From positions 1-33,078 of the forward strand of contig JANXZS010000240.1 of the NCBI GenBank assembly GCA_025355385.1: a stretch of DNA of 33,078 nt, given 5' to 3'. The notes below the pieces were generated by a model, which made no database searches, was not told the origin of the DNA, and worked only from the letters and a program-made list of their open reading frames with translations. This DNA comes from Acidobacteriaceae bacterium. GTDB lineage: Bacteria > Acidobacteriota > Terriglobia > Terriglobales > Acidobacteriaceae. Below are positions 1 through 8,394 of the stretch, piece after piece; the first letter of the stretch is position 1, and each line of letters begins with the position of its first letter. The position numbers and the translations under genes were made by a program.

Positions 1-954
1 CTCCACGTCCCCAAAGAAAAAGAGCTTGTTCTTGTAAATGGGGAAACCAAGGGTTCCGCCAAATTGGTTTTGCCGGTATTTCGGGACTATATTCGCCGGA
101 TCGCTCCATTGATGAACATCAAACGCATCGTTTCGAACATACTCCCAAAGATTTCCGTGAACACTGTTGGTTCCAGACTTGATGGCCGCATTCACCACCG
201 CGCCGGCTGAGTGGCCGAATTCGGCGCTGTACGCACCAGTCTGTACCTTGAACTCGGACAAGGCATCCGGAGGAGGCCGGACGACAAAACTTGCACCGTT
301 CAAGAAATCTACTACGTTGTTATTGTTGTCGACGCCGTCAAGAATGTAGTTGTTCTGCTCAGAGCGTTGCCCGTTGGCATTGAAGTCGCCCTTGCCCGCG
401 CCGCGCGAGCCACTGGGCGGTGTAACGCCAGCCGTAAGTTGCGCAACGAAAACCCAGTTTCGGCCATTTAGCGGAGTGTCGTTAATGGTTTTGGTATCCA
501 ATACCTGACCGCTGGATCCCTCTTCTGTCTGCAGAAGGGGAGGAGCCGATGTTACCTCGATGGTCTCCGTTGCGGCACCAGGCTTCAATTGAATATTTAC
601 AGAGACGCGCGCCTGCATATCCACGTGCACGTTTTGTTGTGACGTCTTTGAAAAGCCCTGCGCAGTGACGTCGAGCGAGTAATTGCCGACCTTAATCGGC
701 TGGAAGATGTACACGCCACTTTCATTCGTGTGTGTCTCTAGACTGAGGTTGGTGTCCGGATTCCGCAGCGTTACTATCGCATTAGGAATCGACGCCCCGC
801 TCGTGTCGCTCACTACTCCAGTGATAGCGCCCTGATCCGCCTGTGCGAATGCTCGACCATTGATTCCAGCGGCAATCATCACAACGACAGCGGCAAAACT
901 AAGAGTTCTAAGCGGCTGACGGGTCTGCAGATATCGTTTAAAGTTCAAGCTCAT
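1..954 (-). CDS. TonB-dependent receptor, Oar-like, N-terminal part (cut by window edge)
   Basis: This is the first 318 codons of an outer-membrane TonB-dependent transporter that continues past the left edge. Reading from the ATG at 954-952, residues 1-38 form a signal peptide ending in a GRAFAQA-like cleavage region. Residues about 40-125 look like a carboxypeptidase-regulatory-like beta-sandwich (GAITGVVSDTSGASIPNA, then YSLDVTAQGF). Residues about 140-270 look like the plug domain (PLNGRNWVFVAQLTAGV, YILDGVDNNNN, SAEFGHSAGAVVNAAIKSGT). This arrangement is typical of the large acidobacterial receptor family used for nutrient uptake. The start is supported by a strong GGGGAGG ribosome site about 6 bases upstream. 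The substrate cannot be told from the sequence. The gene lies divergent to the glycosidase region, which suggests but does not prove glycan or oligosaccharide uptake. Confidence 0.93.
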   Translation of the reverse strand, partial: MSLNFKRYLQTRQPLRTLSFAAVVVMIAAGINGRAFAQADQGAITGVVSDTSGASIPNAIVTLRNPDTNLSLETHTNESGVYIFQPIKVGNYSLDVTAQGFSKTSQQNVHVDMQARVSVNIQLKPGAATETIEVTSAPPLLQTEEGSSGQVLDTKTINDTPLNGRNWVFVAQLTAGVTPPSGSRGAGKGDFNANGQRSEQNNYILDGVDNNNNVVDFLNGASFVVRPPPDALSEFKVQTGAYSAEFGHSAGAVVNAAIKSGTNSVHGNLWEYVRNDAFDVHQWSDPANIVPKYRQNQFGGTLGFPIYKNKLFFFGDVE

Positions 955-965
955 TTTTGGACCTC

Positions 966-988
966 CCCTAAATATTGCCCTAAATATT
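966..988. repeat. tandem 11-bp repeat ahead of the receptor gene
   Basis: CCCTAAATATT occurs twice, at 966-976 and 978-988, separated by one base, so the period is 12 bp. Read in the direction of the receptor gene, the two AT-rich copies sit just upstream of and partly overlap its ribosome binding site. They could be a regulator-binding pair or a slippage duplication. No function can be assigned from sequence alone. Confidence 0.7.
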
Positions 989-1685
989 TAACTCAGCCGC
1001 AGGAGTCATTTGAAGACAAACTAATAGTTGCGACTCCATCCATCTGCCGCCAACTTGAGGTAGATACCGCAAAAGGCCCTGAGCACTCTTTTTGGAGTCG
1101 GCGTCAGATTTCCTAGCAGCACCACTCATGCAAGTAGACTTTCCTGCGGTTTGCGTCACGTCGATTTGGGATAACGACTTTCATGCGCCTTGACAGGCTG
1201 TGAGGTTGAATCAGTCGACTTTCCAGGCAACAAATTGAGGTCGAAAACGACCCCCCTAGCGAGATAATTTTCTTCATCAAGACCACAGAAGTAACTGGTT
1301 TCATCCAACATATTTGGACGCTAATGCCGTTGTAGGAAACTGTCAATATCTAAAGCAGGTGTTCTTCAAGGCTCTTTTCCCACATCAAAATACTTGCTCG
1401 GCGGCTCGGGAATTTGCGGCGATTGACGTGCAGCACTCTAGTCGAGGCACAGGCTGTCGATGCTTGTGTGCGAATCCCACCTTCTCCACGTGGACGCGTT
1501 TGTTCCGGGTGTTCGCGAAACGCCACACCCGCCTGCGGTCGAGAAGTTGCTCAATCCCCATTGCTTTCGAAGCTAACTCCTCGGCCGCGCAAGCACCGCA
1601 GAATCCAGCGCCGCGCAAGCCGCCCACATGCCGCCAATACCCGGGGTATTCTCAAGGGCTCCTCAGGATGCAGACTCAATTCGTC

Positions 1686-1714
1686 TTGACGCGGTTGCGT
1701 GTCGCAACTACAAC
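1686..1714 (+). promoter_or_regulatory. candidate sigma70-type promoter for the GH2 gene
   Basis: A -35 box TTGACG (1686-1691) and a -10 box TACAAC (1709-1714) are separated by exactly 17 bp. Transcription would start near 1721, giving a leader of about 95 bases before the GH2 ATG at 1817. The boxes match the consensus at 5 of 6 and 4 of 6 positions. The spacer is occupied by an inverted repeat that is listed separately. Confidence 0.55.
1694..1708. promoter_or_regulatory. candidate operator: perfect inverted repeat filling the promoter spacer
   Basis: GTTGCG-tgt-CGCAAC is a perfect 6-3-6 inverted repeat. It covers 15 of the 17 spacer bases between the candidate -35 and -10 boxes. A dimeric repressor bound here would block RNA polymerase, which would suit a substrate-induced glycosidase gene. 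No regulator gene lies in the window, so the binding protein is unknown. Confidence 0.5.
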
Positions 1715-1816
1715 AGATAACCTTGGGCAATCCAACAGGCTGTCAGGCGCGGCTCGCCCTAGACCCGCAACCGCCGAAAGACGGATTTCACACGGCAAAT
1801 AAAGAACAGAGGACTA

Positions 1817-4138
1817 ATGTATAGACGCGATTTTCTCAAGACCACAGGTGCACTCATTGCGGGGGCTGGACTTTCACAGGGCGCTTTTGCTTCTGAATCT
1901 GCCTCTTCGGCTTCGCAGATGGCCGCAGGCCGCTTGATCCTGCCAATCAACCGCAACTGGCGCTATAGCCGCACATCGAGTGATGCGGCGCACGCAAAGG
2001 ACTTTGATGACTCACAATTTGAGCGCATCGTAGTTCCGCATTCCAACATTCGCCTGCCCTGGCATAGCTTCGACGACAAGTCCTATGAGTTTGTATCGGT
2101 ATATCGCCGCCACTTCAAGCTTCCTCCTGAAGCGCAAGGCCGCCGCGTCTTCGTCGATTTTGAAGGAGTAATGACCGCATCCACGGTCTGGCTGAATGGC
2201 GTTCGCCTTGGAGAGTACAAAGGCGGGTTCACGCCGTTTTCTTTCGAATTGACATCTCACGTCGACTTCGGCGGTGACAATGTGCTGGTAGTCGATGTTG
2301 ACTCCACCGAGCGCGCCGATATACCTCCATTCGGATACCAGATCGACTACCTGACCTTCGGCGGAATCTATCGCGAAGTGCAACTGCGTATCGTGCCGGA
2401 CGTATTTCTGGAAAACATCTTCGCCCGTCCCCGAGAGGTGCTTTCCGACCACCCAGGCGTGGACGTCAATTGCTACCTGCTGCACGCAGCGGCTACAAAA
2501 AAGCCGCTAACGCTTGAGGTTTCACTCAAAGATGGGGAAAAGACTCTGGCCACGGCCACGCAGCGTGTCGCGCCCTCCGCAACCGCCTCGGAACCGGTCG
2601 CACATTCCGTGCAACTGACCAAACTTGGGTCTCTCGAACTCTGGGATCTGACTCATCCCCACTTGTATACGGTGCAGGTCCGGTTGCTGCGCGGCACTCA
2701 CCTGATGGACGAAGACACTCGCGTCATTGGCTTCCGCGAAGCGAACTTCACGGATCACGGGTTTGAACTGAATGGCAAGGTCATCAAATTACGCGGTCTC
2801 GATCGCCACCAGACTTTCCCCTTTGTTGGGCAGGCGATGCCCGCCCGCGTACAGAAGCGCGACGCACAAATTCTACGAAATAATCTGAAGTGCAATATTG
2901 TTCGCACTTCGCACTACCCGCAGTCGCGCCATTTTCTGGATGAATGTGATCGGATTGGCCTGCTTGTTCTCGAGGAGATCCCGGGCTGGCAGCACATCGG
3001 CGACGAGCCTTGGAAGCAGATATCTATTGATAATGTTCGCCGCATGGTCCGCCGCGATTGGAATCACCCTTCCATCATTCTCTGGGGAACGCGCATCAAC
3101 GAGTCCAGGGACGACCACAATTTCTATGCAAGGACCAACGCCGTGGCGCATGAGTTGGATTCCAGTCGGCAGACGGGAGGCATCCGCTACTTCCAGGAGT
3201 CAGAGTTTCTGGAGGATGTATTTACGATGAACGATTTCGGGTTTCCGCTGAAAAAGCCGAACCACCCCCGATACCTGAACACTGAATTCGTTGGTCACAC
3301 GTTTCCAACGAAAAGCATTGACGATGTGGAGAGAAAGACGGAGCACACACTCCGCCATGTGCGTGTTCACGACCAACTCGCATCCGATCCGCAGTACGCC
3401 GGGGGCATTGGCTGGTGTGCGTTTGACTACAACACACATTCAGATTTTGGCTCGGGCGATCGCATCTGCTATCACGGAGTGACGGACATCTTCCGCGAAC
3501 CTAAACCCGCGGCCGGGTTTTATAAATCTCAATGCGAGCCATCAGAAGAAGTTGTGTTAGAGCCGGCCTTTCATTGGGCAGCCGGCGATGAGTCGCTGCG
3601 ATTTTCAAAGGCGGTCGTGTCTTCCAATTGCGACCACATCAAGTTTCACGTAGGCGGAAAGCTGATGATTGAGGCGGATCCTGATCGGGTCCAATACTCG
3701 CACCTGCGCTTCCCGCCCTTTGTCGTGGATGTAACCAAGATCGACGCCTGGGGTGATCTGCGCATTGACGGGTACATCCAGGGCAAGCAGGTCATCTCGA
3801 AGAGCTACTCCGGTAAGGGCATCGACCAAAAGTTTGCGTTATTGCCGGATGACACAAAGCTCATTGCTGACGGTGCAGATACCACTCGCGTGGTCATGCG
3901 CGTGACAGATGAGTTCGACGCCATTCGGCCCTTTGCGAATGATGCCATCGAGTTTGAACTTGACGGCCCCGCCGACTTGATTGGGGACAATCCTTTCGCG
4001 TTGATAGGAGGTACTGGCGCGATCTGGATCCGGGCAAAGGAAGAACCGGGTACTGTGCGCCTGGTGGGCCGTCATCCCGTATTAGGCAAGCTTGAGGTGC
4101 AATTCGAAATTGCGTCTGCACCACCGGAGCAAAGTTAG
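1817..4138 (+). CDS. Tat-exported GH2 family beta-glycosidase (beta-galactosidase/glucuronidase type)
   Basis: This 773-residue enzyme belongs to glycoside hydrolase family 2, which removes terminal beta-linked sugars (galactose, glucuronic acid or mannose) by a retaining mechanism. Residues 3-27 form a twin-arginine signal (YRRDFLKTTG), so it is probably exported folded. A sugar-binding jelly-roll domain (about 40-195) is followed by an Ig-like domain (about 200-305) and the TIM barrel (about 310-600). The C-terminal part is beta-rich. In the barrel, E429 in the WGTRINES stretch matches the family acid/base position and E490 in LNTEFVGH matches the nucleophile. The GH2-typical RHQTFPF and RTSHYPQS segments are also present. 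AGAGGA sits 3 bases before the ATG. Sequence alone does not fix the sugar specificity. It is probably a single-gene unit with its own promoter. Confidence 0.9.
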   Translation: MYRRDFLKTTGALIAGAGLSQGAFASESASSASQMAAGRLILPINRNWRYSRTSSDAAHAKDFDDSQFERIVVPHSNIRLPWHSFDDKSYEFVSVYRRHFKLPPEAQGRRVFVDFEGVMTASTVWLNGVRLGEYKGGFTPFSFELTSHVDFGGDNVLVVDVDSTERADIPPFGYQIDYLTFGGIYREVQLRIVPDVFLENIFARPREVLSDHPGVDVNCYLLHAAATKKPLTLEVSLKDGEKTLATATQRVAPSATASEPVAHSVQLTKLGSLELWDLTHPHLYTVQVRLLRGTHLMDEDTRVIGFREANFTDHGFELNGKVIKLRGLDRHQTFPFVGQAMPARVQKRDAQILRNNLKCNIVRTSHYPQSRHFLDECDRIGLLVLEEIPGWQHIGDEPWKQISIDNVRRMVRRDWNHPSIILWGTRINESRDDHNFYARTNAVAHELDSSRQTGGIRYFQESEFLEDVFTMNDFGFPLKKPNHPRYLNTEFVGHTFPTKSIDDVERKTEHTLRHVRVHDQLASDPQYAGGIGWCAFDYNTHSDFGSGDRICYHGVTDIFREPKPAAGFYKSQCEPSEEVVLEPAFHWAAGDESLRFSKAVVSSNCDHIKFHVGGKLMIEADPDRVQYSHLRFPPFVVDVTKIDAWGDLRIDGYIQGKQVISKSYSGKGIDQKFALLPDDTKLIADGADTTRVVMRVTDEFDAIRPFANDAIEFELDGPADLIGDNPFALIGGTGAIWIRAKEEPGTVRLVGRHPVLGKLEVQFEIASAPPEQS

Positions 4139-4188
4139 CCATTGCACAGCCCCCGGACCTCTGCGGTGCCATTGCGGGAACTGGTGGC

Positions 4189-4215
4189 CCTCTCTCTAGC
4201 GCAGCTAGTGAGAGG
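4189..4215. terminator. hairpin between the GH2 gene and the glp operon
   Basis: CCTCTC-T-CTAGC, a GCA loop and GCTAG-T-GAGAGG form a stem of 11 pairs with one internal T-T mismatch, starting 51 bases after the GH2 stop. No T-run follows, so it is not a standard intrinsic terminator. It could help end the GH2 transcript or serve as a palindromic binding site ahead of glpK. Confidence 0.45.
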
Positions 4216-4250
4216 TACGCGCCTTGCGTCTTCGTTCAAATCAGCAAAGT

Positions 4251-4279
4251 TTGACAGCGATTCTTGCGTGCTGTTGTAT
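4251..4279 (+). promoter_or_regulatory. candidate promoter for the glpKDF operon
   Basis: A perfect -35 box TTGACA (4251-4256) is followed after 17 bp by TTGTAT (4274-4279), a weak -10 match. Transcription would begin about 40-45 bases before the glpK ATG. The spacing and perfect -35 box make it plausible, but the weak -10 suggests an activator may be needed or that the match is chance. Confidence 0.4.
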
Positions 4280-4329
4280 CTTGCGAGTCACACTAATTTC
4301 TGGTTGAGGGACCAGCTGCGGGGAGGCTC

Positions 4330-5841
4330 ATGTCCTACGTACTTGCATTAGATCAAGGGACCACAAGTTCGCGTGCCATACTTTTTGGGGTCGATGGAAA
4401 GATTGTCGCGCAGGCGCAGCACGAGTTCGAGCAGATATACCCTGACTCAGGCTGGGTAGAGCACGAGCCATATGAAATTCTCACCTCGCAGTTGAGCGCC
4501 GCAGTGGAGGCTCTGGGCAAAGCGGGAGTTCGCCCCCGCGACCTCGTCGCCCTCGGGATCACGAACCAGCGAGAAACAACGATCATCTGGGATCGCGACT
4601 CTGGCAAGCCAATTTACAACGCTATCGTATGGCAGGATCGCCGAACCGCGGCAGCATGTGAGACGCTCAGGGAGGCGGGCGCGGAGAAGACCGTCCGGGA
4701 AAATACCGGGCTCAGGATTGACCCCTACTTCTCGGCAACTAAAATCGCATGGATTCTGGACAACGTCTCGGGCGCACGTCAACGGGCTGAGGCGGGCAAG
4801 CTGGCATTCGGTACAGTGGACAGCTGGCTTATCTGGAATTTAACGAGCGGCACAAAACATATCACTGACTTCACAAACGCATCGCGCACGATGCTCTTCA
4901 ACATCCTGAAAGGTTGTTGGGATACAGATCTACTCCGCCTCTTCAATGTTCCAGAGAGCATCCTGCCGGAAGTGGAGCCGTCTAGTGGAAAAGTTGGCGA
5001 CGTAACGACGACGCTGGGTCTGGGGTCAGTGCCCATTGCCGGGATAGCAGGAGACCAACAGGCCGCGCTCTTTGGTCAACTCTGCGTGCACCCCGGCGAC
5101 ACAAAAAATACGTATGGCACCGGCTGCTTTCTACTTCAGAACATAGGCGCACACTTTGTTTCATCAGAAAAAAAATTGATCACCACCCTCACCTGCGGCG
5201 TGGGTAAGCAGTTGGAATACGCGCTCGAAGGGAGCATCTTCATTGGTGGCGCGGTGGTGCAATGGCTTCGCGATAATCTAAAGCTCATTCACACTTCCTC
5301 TGAAGTGCAAACGCTCGCACAGTCAGTGAAGGATGCGGACGGTGTGGTGTTCGTCCCTGCGTTTGTAGGTCTGGGTGCGCCGCATTGGGATCCCTACGCG
5401 AGCGGCCTCATTATCGGGTTACGCCGCAGCACGCAGCCGGGACATATCGCCCGCGCCGCGATGGAGAGCATCGCTTTTCAGGTTGCAGACGTACTGGATG
5501 CGATGGCCGCCGATACAAAAACTGCTCTGAAGGAGCTTCGTGTGGATGGCGGTGCTGCGGTGAATGATTTATTGCTGCAATTTCAGGCTGATCTTCTCGG
5601 CATTCCTGTGGTTCGCCCCGCACAGATTGAAACAACTGCGATGGGTGCAGCTTATCTTGCGGGATTGGCAGAGGGATTCTGGGAAAGTCCCGAGGCAATT
5701 CGCTCTCTTCGCGAGCCGGATACGCGATTTGAACCCGCGACGGATGATGCCAAAGTCAAGGCGGCGCGGGAACGCTGGCACGATGCGGTGGAGCGGTCCA
5801 AAGGCTGGTTCAAAGAACACGACGCCAGGGACGGAGCATAG
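4330..5841 (+). CDS. glpK: glycerol kinase
   Basis: This cytoplasmic enzyme phosphorylates glycerol with ATP to give sn-glycerol 3-phosphate, trapping glycerol that enters through GlpF. The 503-residue length is normal for the family. The N-terminal phosphate-binding segment [11 protein letters not shown] (about 7-17), the glycerol-contact region [16 protein letters not shown] (about 78-93), the [10 protein letters not shown] segment (about 262) and the [15 protein letters not shown] signature (about 344) are all intact. A good GGGAGG ribosome site precedes the ATG. It is the first gene of glpK-glpD-glpF, with 4 bases between its stop and the glpD start. A hairpin and a candidate promoter lie upstream. 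No glpR-type regulator is visible nearby. Confidence 0.97.
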   Translation: MSYVLALDQGTTSSRAILFGVDGKIVAQAQHEFEQIYPDSGWVEHEPYEILTSQLSAAVEALGKAGVRPRDLVALGITNQRETTIIWDRDSGKPIYNAIVWQDRRTAAACETLREAGAEKTVRENTGLRIDPYFSATKIAWILDNVSGARQRAEAGKLAFGTVDSWLIWNLTSGTKHITDFTNASRTMLFNILKGCWDTDLLRLFNVPESILPEVEPSSGKVGDVTTTLGLGSVPIAGIAGDQQAALFGQLCVHPGDTKNTYGTGCFLLQNIGAHFVSSEKKLITTLTCGVGKQLEYALEGSIFIGGAVVQWLRDNLKLIHTSSEVQTLAQSVKDADGVVFVPAFVGLGAPHWDPYASGLIIGLRRSTQPGHIARAAMESIAFQVADVLDAMAADTKTALKELRVDGGAAVNDLLLQFQADLLGIPVVRPAQIETTAMGAAYLAGLAEGFWESPEAIRSLREPDTRFEPATDDAKVKAARERWHDAVERSKGWFKEHDARDGA

Positions 5842-5845
5842 AACG

Positions 5846-7441
5846 ATGAAGCGTGAGCAAATGGTTAAGCAGATCTCCGAACGCGCAACACCGTGGGACA
5901 TGGTGATTGTGGGAGGAGGGGCAACCGGCGTCGGCGTAGCGGTGGATGCGGCTTCGCGAGGCTTTGACGTGTTGTTGTTGGAATCGCACGACTTCGGTAA
6001 GGCAACCTCCAGTCGAAGCACAAAGCTTGTGCACGGCGGCGTACGCTATCTGGAGCAGGGAAACCTTTCTCTGGTTATGGAGGCATTGAAGGAGCGCGGC
6101 CTGCTTCGCCAGAATGCTCCTCACCTGGTCCACGATCTGGCGTTCATCGTACCGAATTACTCCTGGTGGGAAATGCCTTTCTACGGCATAGGTATGAAGA
6201 TGTACGACCTGCTCGCGGGAAAATTTGGCTTTGGACGCTCGCGCGTTCTTTCGGTCGAAGAAACACTCGAGAAACTGCCAAATCTGCAGCAGGAAGGATT
6301 GCGCGGCGGCGTCGTGTATTACGACGGACAATTCGATGACACGCGCTTATTGATTCACCTGGTGGCAACCGCCGCCGATCATGGTGCGACACTTTTGAAC
6401 TACGCGCCTGTCGTTGAGGTGACTAGGGACGAAGAAGGTTACGCGAATGGCGTCCGCATGCAGGATGAAGACAGCGGTAAGGAATATCTGATTCCTGCGC
6501 AAGTCGTAATCAATGCGACAGGCATCTTTGCCGACCAGATCCGCCGCATGGCGGATGCCACTATTAAAAATATGGTCGTCCACAGCCAGGGTATCCATCT
6601 GGTTTTCGAGCGCTCCTTTCTCCCCGGCGATGCCGCAATCATGGTTCCCCATACAAGTGATGGCCGTGTTCTCTTCGCAATCCCGTGGCACGGGCACACG
6701 CTTGTGGGGACGACCGACACACCGATTCCCGGCGCTTTGTACGATCCGCTTCCTTTTGAAGACGAGATCAATTTTATTCTAGAGACCGCGGCGAAGTATC
6801 TCAGCCGTCCACCTTCGCGTAAAGACGTTCTTAGCGTGTATGTGGGGATTCGACCGCTGATCAAGCCACAGGACGAATCTGCGGCTAAGACCTCCTCCCT
6901 CTCCCGCGATCACACAATTCACATTGATCCATCCGGTTTGCTCACCATCGCAGGAGGCAAATGGACGACGTATCGCCACATGGCAGAGGACTGCGTGAAT
7001 CACGCAATTACGCTCGGCAAACTTCGCGATGCAGACTGTGTCACCCGGAATCTGAAGCTGCACGGTTATCTAGAAGAGACCGAGGAGATTGGCAGTATGT
7101 GGGTATACGGCTCCGATGCGGTCGAGGTGCGCGCCCTAGCTGAGGGCGATCCCAACCTTCTCGAACCTCTGCATCCAGCGCTGCCTTATTGCGGCGCCGA
7201 AGTCATCTGGGCAGTAAGGTCGGAGATGGCGCGCACCCTCGATGACGTGCTTTCGCGCCGAACCCGCGCTCTCTTCCTGAACGCTCGCGCAGCTCTTGAG
7301 ATGTCAACCAAAGTTGCTCAACTGATGGCCCGCGAACTTCATCACGACGAAGCCTGGGTGCGTGACCAGGTAGCGACCTTCAGAACTCTTGCAGAAACAT
7401 ATCTCGTGCCCTCAGGGCAAACGATGGGGGGAACGACTTGA
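5846..7441 (+). CDS. glpD: aerobic glycerol-3-phosphate dehydrogenase
   Basis: This FAD enzyme oxidises sn-glycerol 3-phosphate to dihydroxyacetone phosphate and passes electrons to the quinone pool at the inner membrane face. The FAD-binding Rossmann motif lies at residues 18-39 (DMVIVGGGATGVGVAVDAA). The GlpD signature RSTKLVHGGVRYLEQG and the WHGHTLVGTTDTP and AGGKWTTYR segments follow. The protein is 531 residues, a usual length. The ATG at 5846, 4 bases after the glpK stop, is preferred over in-frame upstream starts because those lie inside glpK and the protein aligns with the family from here. It overlaps glpF by 4 bases, so translation of the two is probably coupled. Confidence 0.96.
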   Translation: MKREQMVKQISERATPWDMVIVGGGATGVGVAVDAASRGFDVLLLESHDFGKATSSRSTKLVHGGVRYLEQGNLSLVMEALKERGLLRQNAPHLVHDLAFIVPNYSWWEMPFYGIGMKMYDLLAGKFGFGRSRVLSVEETLEKLPNLQQEGLRGGVVYYDGQFDDTRLLIHLVATAADHGATLLNYAPVVEVTRDEEGYANGVRMQDEDSGKEYLIPAQVVINATGIFADQIRRMADATIKNMVVHSQGIHLVFERSFLPGDAAIMVPHTSDGRVLFAIPWHGHTLVGTTDTPIPGALYDPLPFEDEINFILETAAKYLSRPPSRKDVLSVYVGIRPLIKPQDESAAKTSSLSRDHTIHIDPSGLLTIAGGKWTTYRHMAEDCVNHAITLGKLRDADCVTRNLKLHGYLEETEEIGSMWVYGSDAVEVRALAEGDPNLLEPLHPALPYCGAEVIWAVRSEMARTLDDVLSRRTRALFLNARAALEMSTKVAQLMARELHHDEAWVRDQVATFRTLAETYLVPSGQTMGGTT

Positions 7442-8169
7442 TACGGTCTCCAATGTTTGGCGAATTCATGGGTACGATGGTGATGATCCTCCTGGGAGAC
7501 GGCGTGGTTGCCAGCGTACTGCTGAAGCGGACCAAGGCAGAGAATGCGGGCTGGATAGTCGTCACCACCGGGTGGGCTTTCGCTGTACTCGCCGGGATAT
7601 TTACGGCCACGGCCTGCGGCAGCCCGGACGCACATCTCAACCCGGCAATCACTCTGGCTTTCGCCTTGAAGAACCACCAATTCAACCTGCTGCTTCCCTA
7701 TGCAGTCGCTCAGATTGCGGGAGCCTTCGTCGGCGCGTGCCTGGTCTGGATTCACTTTTATCCTCACTGGCGAGAGACCCCGGATGCTGCTGCGAAGCTG
7801 GGGGTCTTCTGCACCTCGCCTGCGATCCGCAATCCTCCCGCGAATGTCGTGAGCGAAATTATCGCTACTGCGATACTTGTGGTTGTCGTGGGCGCAATGA
7901 GTTCGAAGCTAGTACTTTCTACAGGCGCTGCTGCGGGACTATCGCCCTATCTCGTCTCCTGCGTCGTGTGGAGCATCGGTCTATCACTCGGGGCAACGAC
8001 GGGCTACGCTATCAATCCCGCCCGTGATCTGGGGCCCCGTCTCGCCCATGCTGTTCTCCCGATTTCAGGCAAGGGATTCTCAGACTGGGGTTACGCGCTA
8101 GTCCCAATCATCGGTCCGCTCATCGGAGCTTCGCTGGCCGGCATGTTCCTTCGCATACTTGGAGCTTGA
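7438..8169 (+). CDS. glpF: glycerol uptake facilitator (aquaglyceroporin)
   Basis: This inner-membrane channel lets glycerol and small polyols diffuse into the cell. The 243-residue protein has the expected six membrane helices and two half-helices. The two family motifs are NPA at residues 68-70 and NPARD at 193-197. The aspartate after the second NPAR is typical of glycerol-conducting rather than strictly water-conducting members. The start is TTG at 7438, overlapping the glpD stop in TTGA, with a G-rich ribosome site 5-10 bases upstream. The ATG at 7453 is an alternative. Its place third in the operon matches a combined uptake, phosphorylation and oxidation route for glycerol. Confidence 0.94.
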   Translation: MIRSPMFGEFMGTMVMILLGDGVVASVLLKRTKAENAGWIVVTTGWAFAVLAGIFTATACGSPDAHLNPAITLAFALKNHQFNLLLPYAVAQIAGAFVGACLVWIHFYPHWRETPDAAAKLGVFCTSPAIRNPPANVVSEIIATAILVVVVGAMSSKLVLSTGAAAGLSPYLVSCVVWSIGLSLGATTGYAINPARDLGPRLAHAVLPISGKGFSDWGYALVPIIGPLIGASLAGMFLRILGA

Positions 8170-8210
8170 CTCGGGCTTGGCGGGTTGTAGAGATCTGATT
8201 CTGCGGGCTG

Positions 8211-8254
8211 AGTCGACGTCTCGCGAGTCTCAACAACCTCCAAGTCGACGTCTC
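8211..8254. repeat. 12-bp direct repeat upstream of GH92 gene
   Basis: AGTCGACGTCTC occurs at 8211-8222 and again at 8243-8254, exactly 32 bp apart, or about three helical turns. Each copy contains the palindrome GTCGAC. The spacing would place both copies on the same DNA face, as for paired regulator sites. Function is inferred only. Confidence 0.55.
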
Positions 8255-8275
8255 CCACCTCTTGCGGGTTTCGGA

Positions 8276-8298
8276 TGCAGTACTGCACCACATGGTGC
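8276..8298. promoter_or_regulatory. two overlapping palindromes upstream of GH92 gene
   Basis: TGCAGTACTGCA (8276-8287) is a perfect 12-bp palindrome. It overlaps GCACCA-ca-TGGTGC (8285-8298), a perfect 6-2-6 inverted repeat. The pair lies about 100 bases before the GH92 start and is a plausible operator. It could also be an RNA hairpin in the 5' leader. Confidence 0.4.
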
Positions 8299-8394
8299 AA
8301 ACTCATGTTGTAGTGCAGGCCATCGTAATATCGCATCTGGCCGGAAGGAATCCGGCGCATCCACAACTGCAATTGCTCCCGCATAAGGAGAGCC

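Larger units (their letters stand above)
955..1816. other. long intergenic region between receptor and GH2 gene
   Basis: This 862-bp stretch separates the divergent receptor and GH2 genes. Short open frames occur on both strands, but none has a recognisable domain, a good ribosome site or protein-like composition. The left end holds the receptor leader with its tandem repeat. The right end holds the candidate GH2 promoter with its internal inverted repeat. The middle (about 1100-1650) shows nothing recognisable. It may be an eroded gene or simply a long regulatory region. Confidence 0.6.

Noticed and set aside
1113-1802. Open frames of 77, 162 and 80 residues on both strands between the receptor and GH2 genes
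   Set aside because: They have no recognisable domain, skewed Arg/Ser/Cys composition and no convincing ribosome site, so they are probably chance frames in GC-rich DNA.
8091-8384. Minus-strand 97-residue frame overlapping the glpF end
   Set aside because: It overlaps glpF and the palindromic region, and no family match is apparent.
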